In this document: positions 46,933-55,757 of the stretch, one piece after another
Position numbering within the stretch: position 1 is the first letter of the stretch
How the letters are laid out: each line of letters opens with the position of its first letter
Origin: Campylobacter curvus
Lineage (GTDB): Bacteria; Campylobacterota; Campylobacteria; Campylobacterales; Campylobacteraceae
Assembly: GCF_013372125.1 (NCBI RefSeq)
Contig: NZ_CP053826.1
Coordinates: 1,364,001-1,428,000 of the forward strand
Reading direction: 5' to 3'
Length of the DNA stretch: 64,000 bases
Translations under genes and position numbers: made by a program
Notes under the pieces: generated by a model
The model's input: only the letters and a program-made list of their open reading frames with translations
The model's database searches: none
What the model was told of the DNA's origin: nothing

Positions 46933-47059
46933 GCTTTAAGACGCTTGGCCGAGACGATCTTAATTTAACAATGCAAACAACTACTATGGAAACTATAGAC
47001 TGAATGACTGCGTTTAGGTAAAAATATCTATACAGCTCCCAGTTTAGTGTCCAAATTCT

Positions 47060-47136
47060 TGGAGCGGGAAACGGGGCTCGAACCCGCGACCCTCAGCTTG
47101 GAAGGCTGATGCTCTAGCCAACTGAGCTACTCCCGC
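47060..47136 (-). tRNA. tRNA-Gly (TCC)
   Basis: Minus-strand cloverleaf: acceptor GCGGGAG/TTCCCGC, anticodon stem TCAGC/GCTGA with loop CTTCCAA (anticodon TCC), T-arm CGGGTTCGAGCCCCG and encoded CCA. Confidence 0.94.
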
Positions 47137-47143
47137 AATAGCA

Positions 47144-47228
<85 letters not shown>

Positions 47229-47281
47229 CTTTTAACATTAAAAAATGCTTGGTATTTCTGGTCAAACACTGTTACAAAAAA

Positions 47282-47357
47282 TGGAGCTGGTGAACGGACT
47301 TGAACCGCCGACCCACTGCTTACAAGGCAGTAGCTCTACCAACTGAGCTACACCAGC
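47282..47357 (-). tRNA. tRNA-Thr (TGT)
   Basis: Minus-strand cloverleaf: acceptor GCTGGTG/TTCACCAGC region, anticodon stem ACTGC/GCAGT with loop CTTGTAA (anticodon TGT), T-arm GCGGTTCAAGTCCGT and CCA. First gene of the tRNA-tuf cluster. Confidence 0.93.
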
Positions 47358-47378
47358 ACCCTAGTTTGTGAAGTGTGA

Positions 47379-47384
47379 ATTATA
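47379..47384 (-). promoter_or_regulatory. -10 box of the tRNA-tuf cluster
   Basis: On the minus strand GAGATATAATTCACAC gives TATAAT about 22 bases before the first tRNA. Confidence 0.6.
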
Positions 47385-47476
47385 TCTCAAATCAAACCAA
47401 AAGTCAAGACTACATAAAATAATCTAATTTTATAAAATAAAACTGCAAATTTAATTAATTTTAAAAACTATATTCT

Positions 47477-47482
47477 TATAAT
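47477..47482 (+). promoter_or_regulatory. -10 box of the small membrane protein gene
   Basis: TTCTTATAATATGCG gives TATAAT 32 bases before the preferred start. Confidence 0.55.
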
Positions 47483-47513
47483 ATGCGAAAATTTTAATTT
47501 TAAAAGGATGAAT

Positions 47514-47762
47514 ATGGAGTTTTTACCTTGGGCCGTGATCTTGATGTTGATTTACGTCATATATTTTCTAATGATACGCTATGAAAAGAGGATCGCATCG
47601 CTCAGCAAGATGATAGAGCAAAACAGCGACGGCATAAAAGAAAATAGAGATATGATAGGACAAAACAGATCTTTGATCGAAAAAAACAAACACGATATCG
47701 AAAAAAACGCTAAAAATATAACCACAAATTTAGAGAAGATCGATATAGATTTGGACGATTAA
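47514..47762 (+). CDS. Small membrane-anchored coiled-coil protein
   Basis: An 82-residue protein: one N-terminal membrane helix (FLPWAVILMLIYVIYFLMIR) then a coiled coil with a degenerate repeat of about 7 residues (KENRDMIGQNRSLIEKNKHD, then IEKNAKNITTN). ATG 47514 is preferred to ATG 47508 because AAAAGG then has proper spacing. The last 33 bases overlap the convergent LapG-like gene. Function unknown; topology would place the coiled coil in the cytoplasm or periplasm depending on orientation, with the positive RYEKR after the helix favouring the cytoplasm. Confidence 0.7.
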   Translation: MEFLPWAVILMLIYVIYFLMIRYEKRIASLSKMIEQNSDGIKENRDMIGQNRSLIEKNKHDIEKNAKNITTNLEKIDIDLDD

Positions 47763-48386
47763 GGTTTCCAAAAATTTTTCATTTTTCTCTTTTTGTAATA
47801 AATTTTCATAGGCTTGCATTTTTATATTCACGGGCTCTAAATTTATGTCGTCTTTTTTGAGTCGGTAATATTTTCCGCCCGTCAAACAATACTTTGGCTC
47901 TAAATCATAGCGCTTAGATAGCGGCAAAACGCGAAAACTAAGGTTGTCCAGGATCAAAGGCTCTTGCTTTGTATCTTTCCAAACCGCTAGGACCATATGA
48001 TATCCACCCGAAAATTTCTCCTTGACGATCAAAAGACAGCTTTGATTATCTGCGCCAAGATCTTTTAAGCTAGCCTCTTTCGTGATCGCATACTCCTCGC
48101 AGTCTCCACCTCCACGGCGCAGAAATTCGCCTCTAGTGCTCCATATATCGATGTTTGTATTATAAAAATCATCATATCTTGGTATAAGTGAATTTATATA
48201 AGAATTTACGAGTTCAAGCTTTCTCATGAAATTTTCATCTTTGATTTTTTTCATAAATTTAGCGTAGTGATTTAGTATGTTTTTGCAGCGTTCGTCTTTG
48301 CACGACCCGATATTTTCAGCCAAGAGCTCGAAATTTTGCCCATATGAAACGGCAGCGATCAGCAAAAAGACTAAATTCCTAAACAT
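47730..48386 (-). CDS. Second LapG-like periplasmic cysteine protease (BTLCP family)
   Basis: A 218-residue secreted protein of the bacterial transglutaminase-like cysteine proteinase family. A signal peptide (FRNLVFLLIAAVSYG) precedes a mature domain with the complete catalytic triad: Cys in GGGDCEEYAITK (about residue 95), His in GGYHMVLAVW and Asp in LILDNLSF. The region before the Cys reads NTNIDIWSTRGEFLRRGG, cf. DMEVWGKKDYWATRMEFLGK in the other LapG-like gene at 55084, so it is a diverged paralogue. It is the last gene of the type I secretion operon and overlaps the LuxR-type gene by 8 bases. LapG proteins cut a di-alanine site in the N-terminus of Lap-type adhesins, releasing them. 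Confidence 0.8.
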   Translation of the reverse strand: MFRNLVFLLIAAVSYGQNFELLAENIGSCKDERCKNILNHYAKFMKKIKDENFMRKLELVNSYINSLIPRYDDFYNTNIDIWSTRGEFLRRGGGDCEEYAITKEASLKDLGADNQSCLLIVKEKFSGGYHMVLAVWKDTKQEPLILDNLSFRVLPLSKRYDLEPKYCLTGGKYYRLKKDDINLEPVNIKMQAYENLLQKEKNEKFLETLIVQIYIDLL

Positions 48387-49002
48387 CTCTTTGCTGCATC
48401 AAAAGTACGAGCCCTATCCTGTCTTTTACGCCTAGCTTGTTATAAATAGCCGTAGTATGCGCCTTTACAGTCCTTAATGTTATATTTGCAACATGTGAAA
48501 TTTCACTATTGGTTAGGCCTTGATATATCAGCTGCGATATCTCTTTCTCACGGCTACTAAGCTCACTAAGGCTGTCTTTTTTGATGTCGGCTTTGGCGTA
48601 AGAGCCGGTCAGCTCGCCTATCATCTCTTGGATAAATTCCGGATAAAGCCAGACACTACCTTTATGTATCGCCTCAAAGGCATCGCTAAAGTGGATCTTT
48701 TGCATATGCGAGTTAGCGTAGCCTTTTATCCCGGTCGTAAGTAGCGACTTGCCTTCGCTGAATTTAGGCTCGTTAGTAAGGATCAAAATTTTTAAATTCG
48801 GGAAATTTTGCAAAATTTCGCCGATAAATTTTCGGACATCACCCTTGATAGCGTCTTTATCGATGCCGACGATATCGGTCTTGTCGTTTAAAACGCTCAT
48901 AAAGTCTTTTTTATTGTGCGCAAATTTTACATTTTTGCCAAACGAATAGCCCCTCCATAGGTTATTCAGCGACCCGTTTTGCGTAAATAAAACTACGTTC
49001 AT
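48379..49002 (-). CDS. LuxR-family regulator with a weak receiver domain
   Basis: A 207-residue DNA-binding protein. The C-terminal 60 residues are a canonical LuxR/FixJ helix-turn-helix: LSSREKEISQLIYQGLTNSE, then ISHVANITLRTVKAHTTAIY and NKLGVKDR. The N-terminal 125 residues resemble a response-regulator receiver but lack the usual acidic pair after the first strand (MNVVLFTQNGSLNN); one Asp follows strand three (IVGIDKD), and the Lys is not in the standard KP turn. CsgD-type regulators look similar: a degenerate receiver with a LuxR HTH controlling adhesin and matrix genes. Embedded in the type I secretion operon, so autoregulation of that operon is likely. Confidence 0.8.
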   Translation of the reverse strand: MNVVLFTQNGSLNNLWRGYSFGKNVKFAHNKKDFMSVLNDKTDIVGIDKDAIKGDVRKFIGEILQNFPNLKILILTNEPKFSEGKSLLTTGIKGYANSHMQKIHFSDAFEAIHKGSVWLYPEFIQEMIGELTGSYAKADIKKDSLSELSSREKEISQLIYQGLTNSEISHVANITLRTVKAHTTAIYNKLGVKDRIGLVLLMQQRDV

Positions 49003-49017
49003 GTCCGTCCCCTCATC

Positions 49018-49536
49018 TTATTTGCATATTTTTTCATAAATCATATTTTCATTTATAAAAACAAAAATATGACGCGCCCTGTCCTCTTCTTTTTTATAGC
49101 CATACTCAAAGGTCGATAAAAACTCGAGCACGCGCTTTGACTCTTCGTTTAAAAATATATTCATCTCAAAGCCCTCGTTTGATAAAGCGTATCTATACGG
49201 AGCGCTCAAGGATAGCTTATCCAGGTCAAATTTTAGATTATCGTTGCTCTCGTCGTAGCCTTTTATGACGATTTTTAAATTTTTTATGACCTCGTCTTTG
49301 ATCTTGATGTCATCAAACTTAAAAATTTCACCCTCCTGTGGCCCTTGCGCCAAAATTTCATCAAAGCTTTTAATGCAGTCTGCAAAGACCAGATCTTTTA
49401 TCTCGCGCCCTATCAGGTCACACTCCTCTTTGCCTTTAATGATAACGTGATCTTCTATCGATCTTGGCTTTAAAATTTCATAATCTTTAAAATTTTTATC
49501 GTAATAGGCGTTTTTTACGGCTTTATCAGACATCAT
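49018..49536 (-). CDS. Unknown protein of the type I secretion operon
   Basis: A 172-residue, acidic, Lys-rich soluble protein with no signal peptide, membrane segment or family motif that I recognise. It starts four bases inside the end of the HlyD-like gene (overlap), so it is translationally coupled to the export adaptor. It has a few hydrophobic stretches (LKIVIKGYD, FEMNIFLNEE) and ends with IFVFINENMIYEKICK. By position it could assist the adaptor, the receptor LapD or the substrate; nothing in sequence decides. Confidence 0.6.
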   Translation of the reverse strand: MMSDKAVKNAYYDKNFKDYEILKPRSIEDHVIIKGKEECDLIGREIKDLVFADCIKSFDEILAQGPQEGEIFKFDDIKIKDEVIKNLKIVIKGYDESNDNLKFDLDKLSLSAPYRYALSNEGFEMNIFLNEESKRVLEFLSTFEYGYKKEEDRARHIFVFINENMIYEKICK

Positions 49537-50993
49537 CTCTCCGTCAAAGCGTTGTTTTTAGCTTTTAATATCGGCTTAAGAAGATAATCAAGTATCGTCT
49601 TTTTGCCCGTAATGATATCGGCAGAAACGATCATGCCTACCTTTATGCGAAGCGGCTTTTCCTCGCTTCCAAGATAGTTTTTATCAGTCTCGATACGCAC
49701 TAGATAGTAGCTCTCGCCAGTCTTCTCGTTCGTCTCGGTGTCAGCGCTGATTTGTGTCACCTTTCCTTTAAGCCCACCGTAAATGCTAAAATCATAAGCT
49801 GTGAATTTCACTATCGTATCAAGTCCCGGTCTCAAAAACGCGACATCGGCCGGCTTGACCTTTACCTCAGCTACGAGCTTGTCCTCTAGCGGCACGATCT
49901 CAGCAATATTTTCTCCGGGCTTTATGACACCAGAAATCGTATGCACCATCATTTTACTGACTATGCCGTTTACAGGAGAGCGCACATAGGTCCTTTCGAC
50001 CCTGTCGCTAAGACTGATCTGCGACTCGCTGATACGAGCGATCTCGGCGGAGACTTCGTTTAGCTCCTTTTTGGCGTTATTTTTAAACGCGAGCTTCGCC
50101 TCGGCTATCTTATTTTGCGCCTCTTTTATGGTAGACTCCACACGAGGCAGAGCTAAAACAGAGGCGTCCAGCTCGCCTTTTAGGTCATTTACTCGCCTTT
50201 GAAGCTGGATATACTCGACCTCGCTTACGAGCCCTTTTTTAAATATCGGCTCCATGATAGCCTTTTCTTTTAGCATGAGGTTGTAGCTGTTTTGCGTTTG
50301 TGAAATTTTATTTTTAAGCTCGGTCAGTTCGCTTTGGCGTTGGGTTATCTGCTCGGTTAGAATTCTTATCTGCTCGTCAAGATGCTCTAAATTTGAATTA
50401 TGTAGGCTGATCTCATATTTTATGGCTTTGGTGTTATTTGCGTCGCGCTTTTCGTCATAGACGAATTCTTTATCGTTTGCCTCGGCATCAAGTCGCATAA
50501 ATTTCGCCTCCAGTTCGTCAAGCCTGAGCTTAGACTCTCCGTAGCTACTAGAGAAATTTTTGTTGTCTATCCTTAAAATGATCTGATCTTTTTTGACCTC
50601 GTCACCCTCTTTTACGAAAATCGCATCTACGATGCCGCCTTCGAGGTTTTGTATGGCTTGATTTTTCCCTGACGGGATTATCTTGCCGCTTCCTCTTGTT
50701 ATCTCGTCTATCTGCGCCCACGAAGCCCAAACGATGAGCCAAAAGATCGTAAAGCTAAGAGCGTATAATATCTTTTTAGACGTTGAGGGTGCTTTCGCGA
50801 GCACGGCTTCAGAGAGGCTGGACATAAATTTTAGATCGTATGCGTCATAGTCTTTGGCCTGGATGCCGGCCTTGATATCTTTAACTCCATCAAAGATATC
50901 GGTGCTCGCGCGCTCTTGCTCTTCAAGAGTGCTTGGTTGCTTTGCTTCTTGATCCTCGGTAGGGATTGATTGAGTATTTTTTTCTTCTTGCAT
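49533..50993 (-). CDS. HlyD-family membrane fusion protein (LapC-like)
   Basis: A 486-residue periplasmic adaptor linking the inner-membrane exporter to the outer-membrane TolC. A disordered N-terminus (EEKNTQSIPTEDQ) precedes one membrane helix (SFTIFWLIVWASWAQI, about residues 85-100), a beta-barrel/lipoyl region (GSGKIIPSGKNQAIQNLEGG), a long alpha-helical hairpin coiled coil, and the second lipoyl half with YVRSPVNGIVSKMMVHTISG and VIKPGENIAEIVP, then the C-terminal SADIITGKKTILDYLLKP. It starts 2 bases after the ABC gene. Type I secretion adaptor, not multidrug efflux, by size and partners. Confidence 0.88.
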   Translation of the reverse strand: MQEEKNTQSIPTEDQEAKQPSTLEEQERASTDIFDGVKDIKAGIQAKDYDAYDLKFMSSLSEAVLAKAPSTSKKILYALSFTIFWLIVWASWAQIDEITRGSGKIIPSGKNQAIQNLEGGIVDAIFVKEGDEVKKDQIILRIDNKNFSSSYGESKLRLDELEAKFMRLDAEANDKEFVYDEKRDANNTKAIKYEISLHNSNLEHLDEQIRILTEQITQRQSELTELKNKISQTQNSYNLMLKEKAIMEPIFKKGLVSEVEYIQLQRRVNDLKGELDASVLALPRVESTIKEAQNKIAEAKLAFKNNAKKELNEVSAEIARISESQISLSDRVERTYVRSPVNGIVSKMMVHTISGVIKPGENIAEIVPLEDKLVAEVKVKPADVAFLRPGLDTIVKFTAYDFSIYGGLKGKVTQISADTETNEKTGESYYLVRIETDKNYLGSEEKPLRIKVGMIVSADIITGKKTILDYLLKPILKAKNNALTER

Positions 50994-50995
50994 GT

Positions 50996-53134
50996 TTACT
51001 TCCCGCTAAGTCGTGCCAAAACTTCATCTCTTGGACCGTCTAAAAGAATTTTACCGTTATCCATGACTATGAGCCTATCTACCAGATCGAGCATCGATGT
51101 CCTGTGCGTTATGAGTAGCATCGTTTTATTTTTCATATTTATCTTTAAATTTGCCTTCAGCTTACTCTCGACGGTGCTGTCGAGCGAATTTGTAGGCTCG
51201 TCCAGCAAAATGATAGGACTATCAAGCAAAAATGCTCTTGCCACGGCGATACTTTGGCGCTGTCCGCCACTGATACCGTCGCCTCGCTCGAAAACCGGCA
51301 TGTCAAAGCCCAAAGGATGGGCGTTCACATATTCATCCACTCCGCTTATCTTGGCGGCTTTGATGATCTGCATATCATCGACGTAAGGCGCTTTTTGCAC
51401 GATATTTTCCCTGACCGTGCCTTTAAAGAGCACGACGTCTTGCGGCACATAGCCTATATTTCTGCGAAGATCGGCGGGATCGATTTGATTTATGTCTATG
51501 CCATCTATCAACACCGCTCCTTCAGTCGGCGAATAAAGCCCTAAAATGAGCTTTTGCAAAGTCGTTTTGCCAGAGCCGTTTTTGCCGATTATGCCTACTT
51601 TTTCACCTGCTGATATCACGAAATTTATCCTGTCTAGCGAGCCTTTCGTAGTCTCTGGGTATGTGAAGCTGACATTTTTAAATTCTATCCTTCCGGCGAA
51701 GGAATTTCGTCTTACGAATTTCTTGCCCTCGGGGCGCTCCACTGGCATTTGCATGATCTTGCTAAGGCTGGCGTAAGCAGTCTTTGTCTGCTCGAAATTT
51801 GCCGCCAGCGACGCGACTTGGCCCATTGGAGCGATAGCGCGCGAGCTGAGCATCACTGCTGCGATGAGCCCGCCCATCGTAAGCTGCGTGCCTTGTATCA
51901 TATACACGCCAAGAACAATGATAGCGATCGTGTTTAGCTGCACCAAAAACGATGTGACCGTCGTTATCGAGGTCGTTATCATTTTTGACTTTATGCTTCT
52001 GTTTGCTATCTCGCCGGTGGCCTCTTCCCAGTTCCACTGCACATGGCCGCTAGCTCCCAGCGTCTTTATGGTCTCAAGCCCGCTCAGGCTCTCTATCAAT
52101 ATCCCGTTCTTTGCTGCCGAGGCCTCAAATGTGCTTTTTATCGCATTTTGCAAAGGATCTTTTATAAAAAACGTGTAGCACAAGATAGATAGCATTATGA
52201 CGATAGGCACGATGACTAGGTAGCTGCCTATGAAATATGTGACTATCAAAAATATAAGCGCGAAAGGCAGATCCACGATCGCCGTGATCGAGGCGGAGGA
52301 GAAGAAATTCCTAACGGTGTCGAATTCTTTCATATTGCTGGCAAAAGAGCCGACCGACTTTGGTTTGTTGCTAAATTTCATATCCATGACGCGCTCAAAG
52401 AGCATTGAGCTCATTATGATGTCGCTCTTTTTGCCTGCTATCTCAAGGAAATACGCTCGCACGAATTTCAAAAAAAGATCGATACCATAAACCACGCTCA
52501 CGCCAAGAGCAAGCACCCAAAGCGTCTCTACGGCGTTGTTTGGGACAACGCGGTCATAGACGTTCATCGTAAAAAGCGGACTTGCAAGCACGAATAAATT
52601 TATGATCAAGCTAGCAAGGATCACGTCTATGTAAATTTTCTTAGAGCGCTTTAGCGTCCCCCAAAACCAATGCTCCTTGCCTGTGTCGATGAGCCTCGTG
52701 GAGTTCGTATCCTCCGGGACGAATTCACGCTTTAGATAATAAGCGTAGCCCAAATACTCCTCTTTGAGCTTATCTATCTCGATAGTGCTGCTACCGGAGG
52801 CTAGCTCGGGGGTTATCACGTTTGCCGTATTTTTATCGTGGCTTATGGACTGTAAGATGCACGCCTTTTTACCTCGAAGCATCAAAATGCAGGGCAAAAC
52901 GAGCGGCGAAATTTCCTCGAGCTCTTTTCTGACAAGAGTAGAGGCAAACCCAGCACGAGACGCCGCACGTGAAAAGAGCGACTTCGAGCCGTTTAGCGAA
53001 AAGAGCTCTATCTCCTCGCCGTCCTCGACAGGCAGCCCTATCGTGAGAGCGTCGGCGCTGTAAGGGTTGTTGTGAAGCTTAGTGAAGATGACCAAACACT
53101 CAAGCAGTTCGTCTTTTATATTTTCATTGTGCAT
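50996..53134 (-). CDS. Type I secretion ABC exporter (LapB-like)
   Basis: A 712-residue inner-membrane permease-ATPase. Residues about 1-125 are a peptidase C39-like domain without the catalytic Cys (it starts CLVIFTKLHNNPYSADALTI), the non-cleaving C39-like docking type used by RTX exporters. Six membrane segments follow (about 165-430), then the ATPase with Walker A IGKNGSGKTTLQ, signature ISGGQRQSIAVARAFL and Walker B IILLDEPTNSLDS. LapB-type exporters move large adhesins from cytoplasm through HlyD and TolC. It starts 3 bases after lapD in one packed operon. Confidence 0.9.
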   Translation of the reverse strand: MHNENIKDELLECLVIFTKLHNNPYSADALTIGLPVEDGEEIELFSLNGSKSLFSRAASRAGFASTLVRKELEEISPLVLPCILMLRGKKACILQSISHDKNTANVITPELASGSSTIEIDKLKEEYLGYAYYLKREFVPEDTNSTRLIDTGKEHWFWGTLKRSKKIYIDVILASLIINLFVLASPLFTMNVYDRVVPNNAVETLWVLALGVSVVYGIDLFLKFVRAYFLEIAGKKSDIIMSSMLFERVMDMKFSNKPKSVGSFASNMKEFDTVRNFFSSASITAIVDLPFALIFLIVTYFIGSYLVIVPIVIMLSILCYTFFIKDPLQNAIKSTFEASAAKNGILIESLSGLETIKTLGASGHVQWNWEEATGEIANRSIKSKMITTSITTVTSFLVQLNTIAIIVLGVYMIQGTQLTMGGLIAAVMLSSRAIAPMGQVASLAANFEQTKTAYASLSKIMQMPVERPEGKKFVRRNSFAGRIEFKNVSFTYPETTKGSLDRINFVISAGEKVGIIGKNGSGKTTLQKLILGLYSPTEGAVLIDGIDINQIDPADLRRNIGYVPQDVVLFKGTVRENIVQKAPYVDDMQIIKAAKISGVDEYVNAHPLGFDMPVFERGDGISGGQRQSIAVARAFLLDSPIILLDEPTNSLDSTVESKLKANLKINMKNKTMLLITHRTSMLDLVDRLIVMDNGKILLDGPRDEVLARLSGK

Positions 53135-53137
53135 TTA

Positions 53138-55087
53138 TCATCCAATATTTTTGATCTCATCGATATAAATTCCTTGCATATTCATAATGCCAAGCTCGAG
53201 CAGCTTTTTCTTTTGCTCCTCGTTTTCAACACCGATGGCTACGAGCTTGATGTCTTTAGAATTCATGATAACCTCAAGCGACTGCCTAGTCTGCGCACTG
53301 CCGTTTTCACTAAAAAAGTCTATGATGTTTGCGGCTTGAATTTTAACATAATCAGGATTTAGCTCCTTTAGCCTCTCGATGCTTTTAGCGTCAAGCCCGA
53401 AGTGATCAAAGCCAAAGCCAAAGCCAAATTCCTTGAGCTTGTTCGTAAGCTTTATCACGCTTTGCAAGCTAATATCGTCTTTGTTTGGAATTTCTATATA
53501 GTTTTTAAATTTAGACGAAGCGCTTATTTTCTTAAGCACAGTCTCGAGCTTGTAAAAATTCTCGTCGGAATTTAAAATTTCCTTGCCTAAATTTATCGCC
53601 AAAGAGCCGTCAGGTAAAATTTTGCTAGGTAAAATTTGAGCTATCCTGTTTAAAATATGCAGATCAAGTGCCGCACCAAGGTCGAGTTCGTTTACCATCG
53701 GCATGAAATAAGAAGCCATCTGCCACTTACCCTCATCGTCCACAAGACGCAAGTAAAGCTCGTATTGCTCGAATTTATCATCGCTGCTGGCGACCTTTTG
53801 AGAGGCGAATTTAAACATATCGTTTTGCATGGATTTTGATATGAGGTCTCGGTATTTTTCCTTACCCATGATGAGCGCATTCGTGCTGTCTTTAAAAATT
53901 TTATATGTGAAATTTCCCTCTAAACGCGCATTTGCCAGTGTCACATCAGCTGTCGTCAGCAAAGTGCCTATTTGGCTTTTTGGCTCGTAATCCACTATCG
54001 CGGCGTTTGCCGGATACTCGTTTTCGTTGATGGCAAAATGCTGATACGTTTTTTTCATCTCGTCCATTATCTTTTCCGTAAGGCCGGTAACGCTTTGAGG
54101 ATCTACACTCGGCATCAAGAGCGCAAAGTCGTTGTCATTTAGCCTGGCTATCACGGCGTTAAATTTGCTCTCGTCCACGCAGCTTTTTAAAATTTGAGCG
54201 ATTTTTATGATGAAGCTTTGCCATTTCTCAAAGCCTAAAATTTTCTTTAAATTTACAAGCTCTTTAAAGCTTATAAGCACGATCGCACCGCGAGAATACT
54301 CCTCACTTGCAAGGTATTCGCTAAATTTAGTCTGGAAAAATCTCCTGTTGTAAGCTCCGCTCATGCCGTCTTTATAAAGCAATTCTTGGTATTTATTGAG
54401 CGTAGCGGCCTCTCTTTCAAATATATCCTCGACCTTTTTGACCATCGAGTTCATCGCAAGCACCATCTGCCTAAGATCGGTCGTGAAAGGGATCTTTTCT
54501 TGGATCAAGAATTTATTATCAAGTATCGCTTCGGCTTGATTTTGCACCTTTAGCAAAGGCTTGAATATCGCCTTTAGCCCAAAATAGCTCACCACGAGCG
54601 AGACGGCTATCATCGCAAGCAAAAATTCGAATATATTTTTTATATTGGAGTAAAGCTCGTTATAAGCAAGTGCAGTGCTACCTTGAACGTAAAGAGTGCC
54701 AAATTTCGCCCAGCCGGTCATTATCTCGCTTTGAGCTATCGGAGCTTCAAATTTTGCGAATTTGAAAAACCACTCCGGCACGCCCATAGCTTGGGTAGGT
54801 TGAGAGCTTTCTATCAAAATTTTACCGTCTACGTCCTCTAGCTTTATGAGCTGATAGCGACCGCTGTCAAACATCGAATTTATCATCGTCTCAGCCATCG
54901 ACATATCGTCGGGATCTATGATAGGCTTTAGCGCTAGGCCTAAAGAATTTGCCGTATGCCTGGCGTTTTCACCAAGCTGGTCGTTGATGTAGTTATTCAA
55001 GCTTTTAAAATTCAAATATCCTACCGCCATGAATATCACGATACCAAAAGCTATCACAGCCAACATGATCTGTTTAAATAGTGTCAT
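53138..55087 (-). CDS. lapD: LapD-type c-di-GMP receptor with degenerate GGDEF and EAL domains
   Basis: A 649-residue inner-membrane protein. The order is membrane helix (about 5-25), periplasmic LapD/MoxY-type domain (26-150, with IMTGWAKFGTLYVQG at its end; the Trp here contacts LapG in known LapD), second helix, HAMP (about 173-225), GGDEF-like domain (240-400) and EAL-like domain (410-649). The GGDEF signature is degenerate (RLNDNDF) and the EAL motif is replaced (YLRL); the domains are therefore likely receptors, not enzymes. In Pseudomonas LapD binds c-di-GMP and holds LapG. It overlaps the upstream lapG-like gene by 4 bases (ATGA). Confidence 0.85.
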   Translation of the reverse strand: MTLFKQIMLAVIAFGIVIFMAVGYLNFKSLNNYINDQLGENARHTANSLGLALKPIIDPDDMSMAETMINSMFDSGRYQLIKLEDVDGKILIESSQPTQAMGVPEWFFKFAKFEAPIAQSEIMTGWAKFGTLYVQGSTALAYNELYSNIKNIFEFLLAMIAVSLVVSYFGLKAIFKPLLKVQNQAEAILDNKFLIQEKIPFTTDLRQMVLAMNSMVKKVEDIFEREAATLNKYQELLYKDGMSGAYNRRFFQTKFSEYLASEEYSRGAIVLISFKELVNLKKILGFEKWQSFIIKIAQILKSCVDESKFNAVIARLNDNDFALLMPSVDPQSVTGLTEKIMDEMKKTYQHFAINENEYPANAAIVDYEPKSQIGTLLTTADVTLANARLEGNFTYKIFKDSTNALIMGKEKYRDLISKSMQNDMFKFASQKVASSDDKFEQYELYLRLVDDEGKWQMASYFMPMVNELDLGAALDLHILNRIAQILPSKILPDGSLAINLGKEILNSDENFYKLETVLKKISASSKFKNYIEIPNKDDISLQSVIKLTNKLKEFGFGFGFDHFGLDAKSIERLKELNPDYVKIQAANIIDFFSENGSAQTRQSLEVIMNSKDIKLVAIGVENEEQKKKLLELGIMNMQGIYIDEIKNIG

Positions 55088-55749
55088 AAATCCTCTTTTT
55101 GCATTTTATCTATCAGTTCTAACCATTTCGGGTTTTGTTTTTTATTGCCGCCCGGAACGACCTGCCCCAGCCCCTCTTGCTTTGCGAGATAAAGCGAGTC
55201 GCCGTTAAAGCTATAAACCGGCAAAAGATCAGTCCTTTGTGTCGCGATCTTGATCTTGCCGTTTATGTTGTCTAGTATGAGCGGGATCGATTTTGGCGTC
55301 TCATAATACGAAAGTACCATGTGAGCTTGATTGTATTTTAGAGCCTTGACGTAGGTAAAATATAATTTATCCGTCGGGACTCCAAGCTGCTTTAGCGTAA
55401 AATACTTCGCTATCACGTAATCCTCGCAATCGCCCGCACCCTTACCTAAAAATTCCATCCTTGTAGCCCAATAATCCTTTTTACCCCAAACTTCCATATC
55501 GGTAGTCCATCTTAGCGCATTGAAAAAATCATTGACCTTAACGAGCTTCTCTTGAACGCTCGCATTTTGTAAAGAGGACATCAGCGCATTTAAAGCACTC
55601 GCCCTTCGTCTGGCGTCCTCTCCGTAAATTTGACCCATTTTCGCTATCGTGGAGGATTTTATGAAATCAGCTACCAACCCGCATGCGAAAATAGATAAAA
55701 GAGCGCCAAAACTAAGCGCTCTTAAGGCTTTTACGACCTTTTTGGTCAT
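55084..55749 (-). CDS. lapG: LapG-like periplasmic cysteine protease (BTLCP family)
   Basis: A 221-residue secreted protease. A signal sequence with a hydrophobic run (SFGALLSIFACGLVADF) precedes the mature domain. The LapG hallmark region DMEVWGKKDYWATRMEFLGK leads into the catalytic Cys in GAGDCEDYVIAKYF, His in QAHMVLSYY and Asp in LILDNING. Its substrate in known systems is a di-alanine site in a large outer-membrane adhesin. Encoded directly upstream of lapD, the standard order. A paralogue ends the same operon (47730-48386), which is not the usual layout. Confidence 0.86.
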   Translation of the reverse strand: MTKKVVKALRALSFGALLSIFACGLVADFIKSSTIAKMGQIYGEDARRRASALNALMSSLQNASVQEKLVKVNDFFNALRWTTDMEVWGKKDYWATRMEFLGKGAGDCEDYVIAKYFTLKQLGVPTDKLYFTYVKALKYNQAHMVLSYYETPKSIPLILDNINGKIKIATQRTDLLPVYSFNGDSLYLAKQEGLGQVVPGGNKKQNPKWLELIDKMQKEDL

Positions 55750-55757
55750 ATCCTAGG

